A DNA stretch of 56,450 bases from an uncultured Clostridia bacterium (GTDB taxonomy: Bacteria > Bacillota > Clostridia > Oscillospirales > Oscillospiraceae). Where the stretch lies: the NCBI GenBank assembly GCA_946411835.1, contig CAMKFK010000004.1, forward strand, positions 1 through 56,450, given 5' to 3'. This document shows, piece by piece, positions 6,201 through 16,524 of this stretch. The first letter of the stretch is position 1. The number at the start of each line of letters is the position of its first letter. The position numbers and the translations under genes are program-made. Below the pieces are notes generated by a model. It had not been told where the DNA came from, ran no database searches, and saw only the letters and a list, made by a program, of their open reading frames with translations.

Positions 6201-6884
6201 AGATATCTGCATCGGACGCTCTCCGCGCGAAAGAAGGCGCTGCTGCTGCTCGCGGTCGTCCTGCTGGCGGCATTGACGCTGTCGCTGAGCGCCATGGCGC
6301 GCCTGCGTCCGATTTTGATTAGCCTCGCCACTGCGCGCGTCCGCAACACGGTGACGCGCATCGTCACCGCAGCGGTGGACGAGACGATCTATGCCGCGAA
6401 CGTGGACTATGACAGCCTTATTTCCCTGGAAAAGGACAACGAGGGGCGCATCGTCGCGCTCAAGAGCGACATGGCGGCGTTCAACCGGCTCCAGGCCGCC
6501 GTGCTCGCCAAGGTTTTGGAGCGCATGGCGGACGTGGACACGCGCGAGCTGTCCATCCCCGTCGGGACGCTGACCGGCTTGCCGCTGCTGGCGGGGCGTG
6601 GGCCGCTGCTGCATGTGAGGATGCAGTCCGTCGGCTCGCCCGGCGCCCGCTTCGAGAACGAGTTCTCCGACGCGGGCATCAACCAGACCCGTCACCGCAT
6701 TTTGCTCCTGGTGGACGTGTCGGTGGGCATCCTGCTGCCGGGATTTTCCACCGGCGCCCATGTGAGCAGCGTGTTCAGCGTGGCGGAAACAGTTATCGTC
6801 GGCAGCGTGCCGGAGAGCTACACCTATTTTCATTCGAGCGATATCCAAAGCACCGCTGAGGAAGCGATCATGAACGGAGGATAA
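6195..6884 (+). CDS. yunB: sporulation protein YunB
   Basis: This 229-residue membrane-anchored protein matches YunB, a sporulation protein needed for efficient spore formation in Bacillus, with unknown molecular role. It has a basic N-terminus (MRRYLHRTLSARKKA), one membrane segment around residues 16-36 (LLLLAVVLLAALTLSLSAM), and family blocks such as VPVGTLTGLPLLAGRGP-type sequence, HVRMQSVGSPGARFENEFSDAG and INQTRHRILL. The family's regular length is about 230-250. Its presence supports an endospore former. The gene lies between murD and ligA, 3 bases before the latter, and its start is folded into a hairpin. Confidence 0.88.
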   Translation: MRRYLHRTLSARKKALLLLAVVLLAALTLSLSAMARLRPILISLATARVRNTVTRIVTAAVDETIYAANVDYDSLISLEKDNEGRIVALKSDMAAFNRLQAAVLAKVLERMADVDTRELSIPVGTLTGLPLLAGRGPLLHVRMQSVGSPGARFENEFSDAGINQTRHRILLLVDVSVGILLPGFSTGAHVSSVFSVAETVIVGSVPESYTYFHSSDIQSTAEEAIMNGG

Positions 6885-9583
<2,699 letters not shown>

Positions 9584-9586
9584 TGC

Positions 9587-9615
9587 TTGACAATCGTCGG
9601 ACTAGGTGCTATACT
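9587..9615 (+). promoter_or_regulatory. tRNA-Ala promoter
   Basis: A consensus TTGACA (9587-9592) and TATACT (9610-9615) with a 17-base spacer lie 22 bases upstream of the mature tRNA. Confidence 0.88.
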
Positions 9616-9636
9616 ACCATATGTTCCGAGCGATTC

Positions 9637-9712
9637 GGGGGTTTAGCTCAGCTGGGAGAGCGCTTGACTGGCAGTCAAGAGGTCAGCGGTTCGATCCCGC
9701 TAATCTCCACCA
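9637..9712 (+). tRNA. tRNA-Ala (anticodon GGC)
   Basis: This is a complete 76-nt cloverleaf. The acceptor GGGGGTT pairs with AATCTCC (two G-U pairs). The D arm is GCTC/GAGC. The anticodon stem CTTGA/TCAAG holds the loop CTGGCAG, giving anticodon GGC (reads GCC/GCU). The T arm is AGCGG-TTCGATC-CCGCT. The terminal CCA is encoded at 9710-9712. It is transcribed from its own promoter and followed by a terminator. Confidence 0.97.
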
Positions 9713-9719
9713 TCGGAAC

Positions 9720-9758
9720 AAAGCTCGAAGCCGTGCGGTTTCGAGCTTTTTCTTTTTT
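9720..9758 (+). terminator. terminator after tRNA-Ala
   Basis: A 10-bp stem (AAAGCTCGAA at 9720-9729, with its complement at 9740-9749) is followed by a T-rich tail up to 9758. It separates the tRNA from mrnC, 12 bases further on. Confidence 0.85.
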
Positions 9759-9770
9759 GGGAGTGAGGAT

Positions 9771-10184
9771 ATGACCGACTATTTTTCCGTTACGTTGTCG
9801 GACGATGAGATCCGCGCCATCAGCAGCATCGGTCTTGCGCACCTCGGCGACGCGGTGTACGAGCTGCTGGTGCGCTCGTGGCTGTGCGTCCACGGGAAGG
9901 CGACCGGAAAGAGCCTGCACCGCGCGACGGTGGCGCTGGTCTGCGCGGCGAAGCAGGCGGAGCTGTCTGAGCGGCTGCTTCCGCTGCTGACGCCGGAGGA
10001 GCTGGACGTCTTCCGGCGCGGGCGCAACGCCAACGTACACACGATCCCGCACAGCGCCGACCGCGCGACATACCAGAAGGCGACGGCGCTGGAGGCGCTG
10101 TTCGGCTGGCTGTATCTGAAGGGGGAGAGGGCGCGCGTGAACGCGCTGTTTGCCGTGATGATGGAGGAAAACAATGTCACTTGA
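9771..10184 (+). CDS. mrnC: Mini-ribonuclease III
   Basis: This 137-residue RNase III catalytic domain lacks a dsRNA-binding domain, as in MrnC, which matures 23S rRNA ends in Firmicutes. The catalytic signature LAHLGDAVYELLVR is at about residues 21-35, and the second acidic motif is near TALEALFGWLYL. GGGAGTGAGG precedes the ATG at 9771; a longer in-frame reading frame back to 9606 runs through the tRNA gene and is rejected. It overlaps rqcH by 11 bases. How the unit is transcribed past the tRNA terminator is not clear. Confidence 0.93.
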   Translation: MTDYFSVTLSDDEIRAISSIGLAHLGDAVYELLVRSWLCVHGKATGKSLHRATVALVCAAKQAELSERLLPLLTPEELDVFRRGRNANVHTIPHSADRATYQKATALEALFGWLYLKGERARVNALFAVMMEENNVT

Positions 10185-11922
10185 CGCCATTTGCCTGCGC
10201 GCCGTGGTGGACGAGCTGGCGGCGGAGCTGATCGGCGCGCGCATTGATAAGGTGCAGCAGCCCAGCCGCGACCAGATCGTGCTGACGGTGCGCGGGAAGG
10301 ACCGCGTTCTGCTCAGCGCGAACCCCAACCAGCCGCGCATCCAGTTTACGCGCGAGCCGCGCGACAATCCGGCGCAGCCGCCAATGTTCTGCATGCTCCT
10401 GCGCAAGCATCTCGTCGGCGCGCGCATTGAGGCGATGGAGCAGCCCGACCTCGAGCGCGTCGTCCGGCTGGACCTGCGCGTGACGGACGAGCTGGGGGAG
10501 ACCGGGCGGCGCTCGCTGGTATTGGAAGCGATGGGGCGGCGCGCGAACCTCGTCCTGCTCGACGCCGAGGGGCGCATCCTTGACTGCCTTCGCCGTACGG
10601 CGTTTGAGTCCAACAGCGACCGCGCGCTGCTGCCGGGGCTGTTCTACCGGTTGCCCACGCCGCTGGACCGTCTGTCGCTCCTGACGCAGAGGGAGGAGGC
10701 GCTGGCGCTTCTGTCGCGCGGCGGAGCGGACGAGGAACCGGTGGATCGCTGGCTGGTCGAACACCTCGTCGGCGTCTCGCCGCTCGTTGCACGCGAGCTT
10801 GCGCACCGTTCCGCCGGGGAGACGGACGTTCGCTTCGGCGCAATGTCCGAAGTTCAGCGCGCCGCGCTTGTCTGTGAAGGAAAAACCCTTGCGGATATAC
10901 TGAAAAACAGGATGTTTACGCCGACAATTCTCTTGCGAGACGGTCGACCGGTCGACTTCACCTATCTGCCGATCACGCAGTACGGCGCCGAGACCGCCGT
11001 CGAGACGCGCGAGACCTTCTCGGCGCTGCTGGACGAGTTCTACGGCCTGCGCGAGCGGCAGGAGCTCTCCGCCCGCCGGGGGAAGGAGCTGTCCCGTGCG
11101 GCGACGGTGGCGCGCGACCGCATGGCGCGCAAGGCGGAGACGCTCAGGCGCGAATACGCCGCCACACAGGACCGCGACAAGCTGCGCCTGTGCGGCGACC
11201 TCATCACGGCAAACCTCTACCGCATGACGCGCGGCGCGGCGTGTCTTGTGACCGAGAACTACTACGAGGAGGGACAGCCGGAGCTCAGCATTCCGCTTGA
11301 CCCGCTGCTCACGCCGCAGCAGAACGCGGCGAAATACTACAGGCGCTACAACAAGGCGAAGAACGCGGAGCTGCATCTGCGCGAGCAGATTGCCAAGGCG
11401 GAGAGCGAGCGCGCGTACCTTGACAGCGTTTTGCAGGAGCTCGCCCAGTCTGAGACGGAGCAGGAGTTCGGCGAGATTCGGCGCGAGCTTCAGGAGGCGG
11501 GCTATCTTCGCCGCAGCAAGGAGAAAAAAGAGGTCAGGCGCGGCTTCCAGCCGAGGGAGTACCGTTCGAGCGCGGGGCTTCGCATCCTCGTCGGGCGCAA
11601 CAACACCCAGAACGATCAGCTGACGCTCAAAAAGGCGGACAAGCGCGACCTCTGGTTCCACGTTCAGAAGCTCCACGGTTCGCATGTCATCCTCTGCACC
11701 GGCGGGACGCAGCCGGACGAGGCGAGTCTCGCTGAGGCGGCGATGCTGGCGGCGTACTACTCGCAGGCAAAGGACGGCGCCAACGTGCCGGTGGATTACA
11801 CGCCGGTGAAATATGTGAAGAAGCAGGCGGGCGCACGCCCCGGCTTCGTGATCTATGAGACCTGCCGCACGACCTATGTGACCCCGAACGAAAAGAACCT
11901 GCCGCAGCAAAGCGGCAGGTAG
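10174..11922 (+). CDS. rqcH: ribosome quality control protein RqcH (NFACT family)
   Basis: RqcH binds obstructed 50S subunits and recruits tRNA-Ala to add C-terminal alanine tails that mark stalled peptides for degradation. The 582-residue protein has the N-terminal NFACT-N domain (SLDAICLRAVVDELAAELIGARIDKV), the central helix-hairpin-helix and long coiled coil (about residues 280-440), and the C-terminal NFACT-R domain (RILVGRNNTQNDQLT, DLWFHVQKLHGSHVIL). The family was formerly annotated as fibronectin-binding protein FbpA. It ends before a bidirectional terminator. Its closeness to a tRNA-Ala gene is probably coincidental. Confidence 0.95.
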   Translation: MSLDAICLRAVVDELAAELIGARIDKVQQPSRDQIVLTVRGKDRVLLSANPNQPRIQFTREPRDNPAQPPMFCMLLRKHLVGARIEAMEQPDLERVVRLDLRVTDELGETGRRSLVLEAMGRRANLVLLDAEGRILDCLRRTAFESNSDRALLPGLFYRLPTPLDRLSLLTQREEALALLSRGGADEEPVDRWLVEHLVGVSPLVARELAHRSAGETDVRFGAMSEVQRAALVCEGKTLADILKNRMFTPTILLRDGRPVDFTYLPITQYGAETAVETRETFSALLDEFYGLRERQELSARRGKELSRAATVARDRMARKAETLRREYAATQDRDKLRLCGDLITANLYRMTRGAACLVTENYYEEGQPELSIPLDPLLTPQQNAAKYYRRYNKAKNAELHLREQIAKAESERAYLDSVLQELAQSETEQEFGEIRRELQEAGYLRRSKEKKEVRRGFQPREYRSSAGLRILVGRNNTQNDQLTLKKADKRDLWFHVQKLHGSHVILCTGGTQPDEASLAEAAMLAAYYSQAKDGANVPVDYTPVKYVKKQAGARPGFVIYETCRTTYVTPNEKNLPQQSGR

Positions 11923-11950
11923 GCAGACGCCGTATACTAGAGATAAAGCA

Positions 11951-11981
11951 AAAGAGGAACCGACGGAAGGTTCCTCTTTTT
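11951..11981. terminator. bidirectional terminator between rqcH and rpmB
   Basis: An 11-bp stem, AAAGAGGAACC (11951-11961) with its complement at 11969-11979, has a 7-base loop and T-runs on both strands. It serves the convergent rqcH and rpmB genes. Confidence 0.9.
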
Positions 11982-12000
11982 CACATCAGATCGTTTGACA

Positions 12001-12189
12001 TCAGACCGCGCGGGTAACTTTACCCGAACGCAGACAGCGGGTACAAACGTACACATGGCGGGGCGTACCGTCAACGATCGCCTTTACGCGCTTGACGTTG
12101 GGCTTCCACGCGCGGTTGGAACGGCGGTGGGAGTGGGAGACCTTGATGCCAAAGGTCACGCCCTTATCGCAAAACTCGCATTTTGCCAT
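12001..12189 (-). CDS. rpmB: 50S ribosomal protein L28
   Basis: This is a 62-residue L28 of the large ribosomal subunit. It is the zinc-binding type, with CEFC near the N-terminus and CTRC near the C-terminus. The conserved core (GNxVSHSHRR-like VSHSHRRSNRAWKPN) is present. AAGGAGG lies 7 bases before the ATG at 12189. A longer frame to 12282 has no ribosome site and is rejected. It is transcribed alone from a promoter at 12282-12254. Confidence 0.97.
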   Translation of the reverse strand: MAKCEFCDKGVTFGIKVSHSHRRSNRAWKPNVKRVKAIVDGTPRHVYVCTRCLRSGKVTRAV

Positions 12190-12253
12190 CCGTTGCACCT
12201 CCTTGCTGTAATCAAATCCTTGCTGTCCAAGCCTTCTCGAACAAGCATCTGAT

Positions 12254-12282
12254 ATCATAACAGATACATCAAAAAAAAGCAA
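12254..12282 (-). promoter_or_regulatory. rpmB promoter
   Basis: In the minus-strand sense, TTGCTT (12282-12277) and TATGAT (12259-12254) are separated by 17 bases. This gives a leader of roughly 58 nt before the L28 start codon. Confidence 0.78.
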
Positions 12283-12348
12283 GTATAATTTTGAAAAACC
12301 GCAAAAATATTTTCACTGGGGGAATGTGCCAAAAAAACTGTGTTTTAC

Positions 12349-12377
12349 TTGTAAACAGCGGCGGGAAAGAGTATAAT
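12349..12377 (+). promoter_or_regulatory. promoter of the hprK-dnaE operon
   Basis: TTGTAA (12349-12354) and a perfect TATAAT (12372-12377) with a 17-base spacer lie 35 bases upstream of hprK. Confidence 0.85.
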
Positions 12378-12412
12378 GCAGTCAGCATGATTATAAAATG
12401 GAGGGTAGCGTC

Positions 12413-13348
12413 ATGAGCAAAAGATTCAGCGTGACCGTGAAGGACTTGGTGGATGAGTTTCAGCTGGAGATTATGTGCAAGGGCTCCGACTTCGACACGA
12501 GGACGCTGACCGTCATTGACGTCAACCGTCCGGGACTGCAATTCGTCGGTTTTTTCGACTATTTTGATCCGGAGCGCCTGCAAATCATCGGCAAGGCGGA
12601 GACGGAGTATCTGGCGGGCTTTTCGCCGGAGGAGCGCCGCAGCCGGTTCTCCGCGCTGTTCAGCTATGAGATTCCCGCGTTCATCGTATCCCGGAACCTC
12701 GAAATCTTTCCCGAGTGTCTGGAGATGGCGCAGCACTGCGGGCGGACGCTGCTTCGCACGAAGCAGACCGCCGTGGAGTTCACGAGTCTCGCCATCGACT
12801 ACCTCAACCACCGGCTTGCGCCGATGATTACGCGCCACGGTGTGCTGCTGGACGTGTACGGCGAGGGCGTTATCATCATGGGCGACAGCGGGATCGGAAA
12901 GAGCGAGACCGCCATCGAGCTCATCAAGCGCGGACACCGCCTCGTGGCGGACGATGCCGTGGAGATTCGGCGCATCGGACAGACGCTTATCGGCTCCGCG
13001 CCGGAGCTGATCCGCGACTATTTGGAGGTGCGCGGCGTCGGCGTCATCGACATCCCGAAGATTTTCGGCATGGGCGCGATTCAGGAGAGTACGCAGATCG
13101 ACCTCATCATCAAGTTCGAGGAATGGACGGACGGATATGTTTACGACCGTCTTGGCCTGGACGAGGAGTATGTCCAGATTCTCGACGTGAACGTGCCCTG
13201 CGTGACGATTCCCGTGCGCGCGGGGCGCAACCTCGCCGGCATTGCGGAGATCGCGGCGATGAACAACCGCCAGAAGAAGTACGGTTTCAACTCCGCGCAG
13301 ATGTTCGTTGAGAAGATCGACCGCCAGGTCGACAAAAATTCCAATTAA
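12413..13348 (+). CDS. hprK: HPr kinase/phosphorylase
   Basis: HprK phosphorylates and dephosphorylates Ser46 of HPr (and Crh), linking glycolytic state to carbon catabolite repression. The 311-residue length is typical. The Walker A motif GDSGIGKS is at residues 157-164, followed by the HPr-kinase signature EVRGVGVIDIPKIFG. The ATG at 12413 is chosen over that at 12398 because GGAGGG (12400-12405) is then 7 bases upstream. It opens an operon with murB, rapZ, whiA and dnaE, tying carbon control to wall synthesis and replication genes. Confidence 0.97.
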   Translation: MSKRFSVTVKDLVDEFQLEIMCKGSDFDTRTLTVIDVNRPGLQFVGFFDYFDPERLQIIGKAETEYLAGFSPEERRSRFSALFSYEIPAFIVSRNLEIFPECLEMAQHCGRTLLRTKQTAVEFTSLAIDYLNHRLAPMITRHGVLLDVYGEGVIIMGDSGIGKSETAIELIKRGHRLVADDAVEIRRIGQTLIGSAPELIRDYLEVRGVGVIDIPKIFGMGAIQESTQIDLIIKFEEWTDGYVYDRLGLDEEYVQILDVNVPCVTIPVRAGRNLAGIAEIAAMNNRQKKYGFNSAQMFVEKIDRQVDKNSN

Positions 13349-13363
13349 GAAGGGGCTATTTCT

Positions 13364-14275
13364 ATGTCGTGGAAAACGGCGCTGGATCAACGCATCGGGG
13401 ACGGCTTGCCGCGCCTGACATGGCTGCGGGACGAGCCGCTTTCCCGTCACTGCTCGTTCCGCGTGGGCGGTCCGGCGGCGCGCATGGCGCTGCCGACAAC
13501 GGCGGAGGAGCTGATCGCGCTCGACGGCCTTGCCCGCGAGAGCGGCGCGCGGCTCATTTACCTCGGCAACGGGACAAACGTGCTGTTTCCGGACGAGGGG
13601 ATCGACGCCGTGGTCGTCGTCACGACGGAGATGAAGGACATACGCCGTGAGGACGATGCGTCCCTTGTCGCGGACGCGGGCGCCTCGCTGTCGCGCCTGG
13701 CGACGGAGGCGTGGCGCGCGGGGCTGACGGGGCTGGAATTTGCCCACGGCATCCCCGGCAGCGTCGGCGGCGGCGTGGTGATGAACGCGGGCGCCTATGA
13801 CGGTTCGCTTGCCGACGTGCTCGACGAGGCGACGGCGCTGTTTCCGGACGGGGTGCGCACCTTGAAGCGGGACGAGTTGAAGCTCGCCTATCGTCACAGC
13901 CTCTTCACCGAGCGCCCGGAGGCGGTGGTGCTGCGCGCGCGGTTCACCCTGCGGCGCGGCGACGGCGCCGCCATCCGCGCGCGGATGGATGAGCTGATGG
14001 CGCGGCGCAAGGCGTCCCAGCCGTTGGAATACCCCAGCGCGGGCAGCTTCTTCAAGCGTCCGGCGGGACAGTATGCCGGGCGGCTGATTGAGGAGTGCAA
14101 GCTCAAGGGGACGCGCGTCGGCGGCGCGGAGGTGTCGGAGAAGCATGCCGGCTTCCTCATCAATCGGGGCGGCGCGACCTGCGCCGACGTGCTTGCGCTG
14201 ATGGAACAGATACAAAAGACGGTTTTCTCCGCCACGGGTGTGACGCTGGAGCCGGAGGTGCGGATCGTCCGCTAG
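13364..14275 (+). CDS. murB: UDP-N-acetylenolpyruvoylglucosamine reductase
   Basis: MurB is an FAD flavoenzyme that reduces UDP-GlcNAc-enolpyruvate to UDP-MurNAc with NADPH. The 303 residues match the type II form. FAD-binding blocks include YLGNGTNVLFPDEG and GIPGSVGGGVVMNAGAYDG. The catalytic Ser/Arg region is SAGSFFKRPAGQYAGRLIEE, and the catalytic Glu is near the end in LEPEVRIV. AGAAGGGGC precedes the ATG. It lies between hprK and rapZ as in many Firmicutes. Confidence 0.97.
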   Translation: MSWKTALDQRIGDGLPRLTWLRDEPLSRHCSFRVGGPAARMALPTTAEELIALDGLARESGARLIYLGNGTNVLFPDEGIDAVVVVTTEMKDIRREDDASLVADAGASLSRLATEAWRAGLTGLEFAHGIPGSVGGGVVMNAGAYDGSLADVLDEATALFPDGVRTLKRDELKLAYRHSLFTERPEAVVLRARFTLRRGDGAAIRARMDELMARRKASQPLEYPSAGSFFKRPAGQYAGRLIEECKLKGTRVGGAEVSEKHAGFLINRGGATCADVLALMEQIQKTVFSATGVTLEPEVRIVR

Positions 14276-14285
14276 GAGAAAGAGC

Positions 14286-15164
14286 ATGGAACTGCTGATA
14301 ATTACCGGGCTGTCCGGCGCGGGAAAGAGCCACGCCGCAAGGTATTTGGAGGATTTTGGCTACTACACGGTGGACAACATCCCCGCGAAGATGATCTATT
14401 CGCTCGCCGGCTTCTGCGCCGGGAGCGGCGCGCGCTTTGACCGCGTTGCGCTCGTGAGCGACATCCGCGCGGGCAGCGAGGACTTTCCCTCCATCCCGCA
14501 GAGCATCGAGCGGCTGCGCCTGATGGGCGTGAGGTGCCGTATGCTGTTTCTCAGCGCGGAGCGGGACACGATCGTGCGCCGCTACAAGGAGACGAGGCGC
14601 ACCCACCCGCTCCAGCGCGAGGGTGAGAGCATCGAGGAGGCGGCGGCGCGCGAGGAGGCGCTGCTGTGCCCGCTGCGCGAGCGGGCGGATTTCGTGATCG
14701 ACACGACGCGGATGCCCGCCTCCAAGCTCAGCAGCGAGCTGTTCAGCCTCTTCGGCGACAAGACGAAAGGGCGTCCGCTCACCGTCAACGTCTGCTCCTT
14801 CGGCTATAAGCACGGTCTCCCGCAGGAGGCTGACCTTGTGTTTGACGTGCGCTTTATGCCGAACCCCTTCTATCTTTCCGAGCTGCGCGACCTGACCGGC
14901 GTTGACGCGCCGGTGCGCGATTATGTGTTCTCCTTCGCGCAGACGACGGCGTTTTTGGACAAGCTCGAGGAGCTGTTCCGCTTTCTGCTGCCGCGCTACA
15001 GCGAGGAGGGGAAGACAACGCTGTTCGTGGCCATCGGCTGCACAGGAGGGCGGCACCGCAGCGTCGCCATCGCGCACGAGTTGGCGGAGCGCATCGCCCG
15101 CATAGGTTATCCCACCAGCGAGAACCATCGAGACATGACCAGAAGAGATTATACACACAGTTAA
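14286..15164 (+). CDS. rapZ: RapZ/YvcJ nucleotide-binding protein
   Basis: The protein has 292 residues. RapZ proteins bind nucleotides; in E. coli RapZ is an RNA adaptor controlling GlmS levels, while the Firmicute YvcJ hydrolyses nucleotides and its target is less clear. The Walker A motif is GLSGAGKS at the N-terminus, and the C-terminal domain ends in CTGGRHRSVAIAHELAERI, the conserved RapZ RNA-binding region. AGGAGAAAGAGC precedes the ATG. The normal next gene, yvcK, is absent: whiA begins 11 bases later. Confidence 0.95.
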   Translation: MELLIITGLSGAGKSHAARYLEDFGYYTVDNIPAKMIYSLAGFCAGSGARFDRVALVSDIRAGSEDFPSIPQSIERLRLMGVRCRMLFLSAERDTIVRRYKETRRTHPLQREGESIEEAAAREEALLCPLRERADFVIDTTRMPASKLSSELFSLFGDKTKGRPLTVNVCSFGYKHGLPQEADLVFDVRFMPNPFYLSELRDLTGVDAPVRDYVFSFAQTTAFLDKLEELFRFLLPRYSEEGKTTLFVAIGCTGGRHRSVAIAHELAERIARIGYPTSENHRDMTRRDYTHS

Positions 15165-15175
15165 GAGGTGAGAGC

Positions 15176-16081
15176 GTGTCCTTTGCCGCAGATGTGAAAC
15201 GGGAGCTGTGCAAAACGCCGCTTACGCGCAAGTGCTGTGCGCTGGCGGAGAGCTGCGGCGTGCTGCTCTACGCGGGCGGCTTCTCCGCCGGCGAGGCGCG
15301 CATCGTCACCGAGAGCGGGGATTTCGCCCGCCGCCTGCCCAAGCTGTTCCAGAAGGCGTTCGGCGTCCGCTTTGACGTTGCGCCGGAGAACGGCGCAGCG
15401 GGGAAATATATTTTCCGCCTGACCGACGCGGACAAGCTCGCGCGCGTCTGGCAGGCGCTGGGCTACGATATGGGGCAGCATTTCGCCCTGCACGTCAACT
15501 ACGCCCTGCTAGAGGAGGAGCATTGCCGCTGCGCGTTCCTGCGCGGTGCGTTCCTTGCGGGGGGCAGCGTCACCGATCCGCACAAGCGCTACCATCTGGA
15601 GCTGACGACGGCGCATATGCAGGTGGCGCGGGAGGCGCGGGCACTGCTGCGGGACATGGGCTTCGAGGCGAAGGACGTTGTGCGCAGCGGCAACACCGTC
15701 ACGTATTTTAAACAGAGCGAAACCATCGAGGATCTGCTGACCCTGCTCGGCGCGCCTGCGGCGGCGACGGCGCTGATGTCGGCGAAGATCGAAAAATCCA
15801 TGCGCAACACCGTCAACCGCCGCGTGAACTGCGACGCCGCCAACGTGGAGAAGTCCGTCGCGGCGTCGGCGGCGCAGGTGGAGGCGCTGACGAGGCTGAC
15901 CGACGCGGGCGTGCTGAAAACGCTGTCTCCGGAGCTTCAGGAGGCGGCGGTGGCGCGGCTGCTTCAGCCGGAGCTGTCGCTCAATGAGCTGGCGCAGAGC
16001 TTTGACCCGCCGCTGACCAAGTCCTGCCTCAACCACCGCATGAGAAAGCTGATGCAGCTTGCAAAGGAGAATGTGCCATGA
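15176..16081 (+). CDS. whiA: DNA-binding protein WhiA
   Basis: WhiA is a conserved regulator tied to cell division and sporulation, with a degenerate LAGLIDADG homing-endonuclease fold and a C-terminal helix-turn-helix. This 301-residue version shows the LAGLIDADG-like region (FLRGAFLAGGSVTDPHKRYHLEL, about residues 118-140) and the HTH (SLNELAQSFDPPLTKSCLNHRMRKL). The start is GTG at 15176, preceded by AAGAGGTGA. It overlaps the next gene by 4 bases. Confidence 0.95.
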   Translation: MSFAADVKRELCKTPLTRKCCALAESCGVLLYAGGFSAGEARIVTESGDFARRLPKLFQKAFGVRFDVAPENGAAGKYIFRLTDADKLARVWQALGYDMGQHFALHVNYALLEEEHCRCAFLRGAFLAGGSVTDPHKRYHLELTTAHMQVAREARALLRDMGFEAKDVVRSGNTVTYFKQSETIEDLLTLLGAPAAATALMSAKIEKSMRNTVNRRVNCDAANVEKSVAASAAQVEALTRLTDAGVLKTLSPELQEAAVARLLQPELSLNELAQSFDPPLTKSCLNHRMRKLMQLAKENVP

Positions 16082-16512
16082 ATCGTTTGGAGCTTGCCAA
16101 CAACGCCCATGAGAAGGGCTACAACTGCTGTCAGAGCGTGCTGGCGGCGTTTGCCGACCGCTTTGACATTCCGGAGGACGCCGCGCTTCGCCTCGGCGCC
16201 GGTTTCGGCAGCGGCGCGGGCACGGGAGAGCTGTGCGGCGCGATCACCGGCGCGATCCTTGCGCTCGACCTCATCTCCGGCGGCGACATGAGCGACCCCG
16301 TTCCCGCGAAGAAGAAGGCCGCCGCCCGTGCGCGCGCGGTGCAGCAGCGCTTTGCCGAGCGCTTTGACGCGGTGCGCTGCCGCGAGCTGCTGAAAAACCA
16401 GAAGGAAGAGACGAGCGAGACCGTGCGTGCCCTGGGGCTTACGAACCACTGCGGCGTGATGATTGTCACGGCGGTCGAGCTTGTCGAGGAAATGCTGAAA
16501 GAGGAAGCGTAA
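16078..16512 (+). CDS. C_GCAxxG_C_C family protein
   Basis: This 144-residue protein has the Cys pattern of the C_GCAxxG_C_C family (redox-type proteins of unknown function): YNCCQSVLAAF near residue 20, GELCGAITGAILAL near residue 48, then later CRELL and NHCG. The conserved cysteines suggest redox or Fe-S chemistry, which is inference. It starts inside the whiA stop region (ATGA) and is placed 12 bases before dnaE, so it is cotranscribed with both. Nothing ties it functionally to replication. Confidence 0.88.
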   Translation: MNRLELANNAHEKGYNCCQSVLAAFADRFDIPEDAALRLGAGFGSGAGTGELCGAITGAILALDLISGGDMSDPVPAKKKAAARARAVQQRFAERFDAVRCRELLKNQKEETSETVRALGLTNHCGVMIVTAVELVEEMLKEEA

Positions 16513-16524
16513 CGGAGGATACCG

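Noticed and set aside
9606-9770. N-terminal extension of MrnC through the tRNA gene
   Set aside because: The frame crosses the tRNA and its terminator; the ATG at 9771 has a good ribosome site and matches family length.
10174-11922. Fibronectin-binding protein annotation for this gene
   Set aside because: The NFACT-N/NFACT-R architecture identifies RqcH; the older name is a misannotation and there is no secretion signal.
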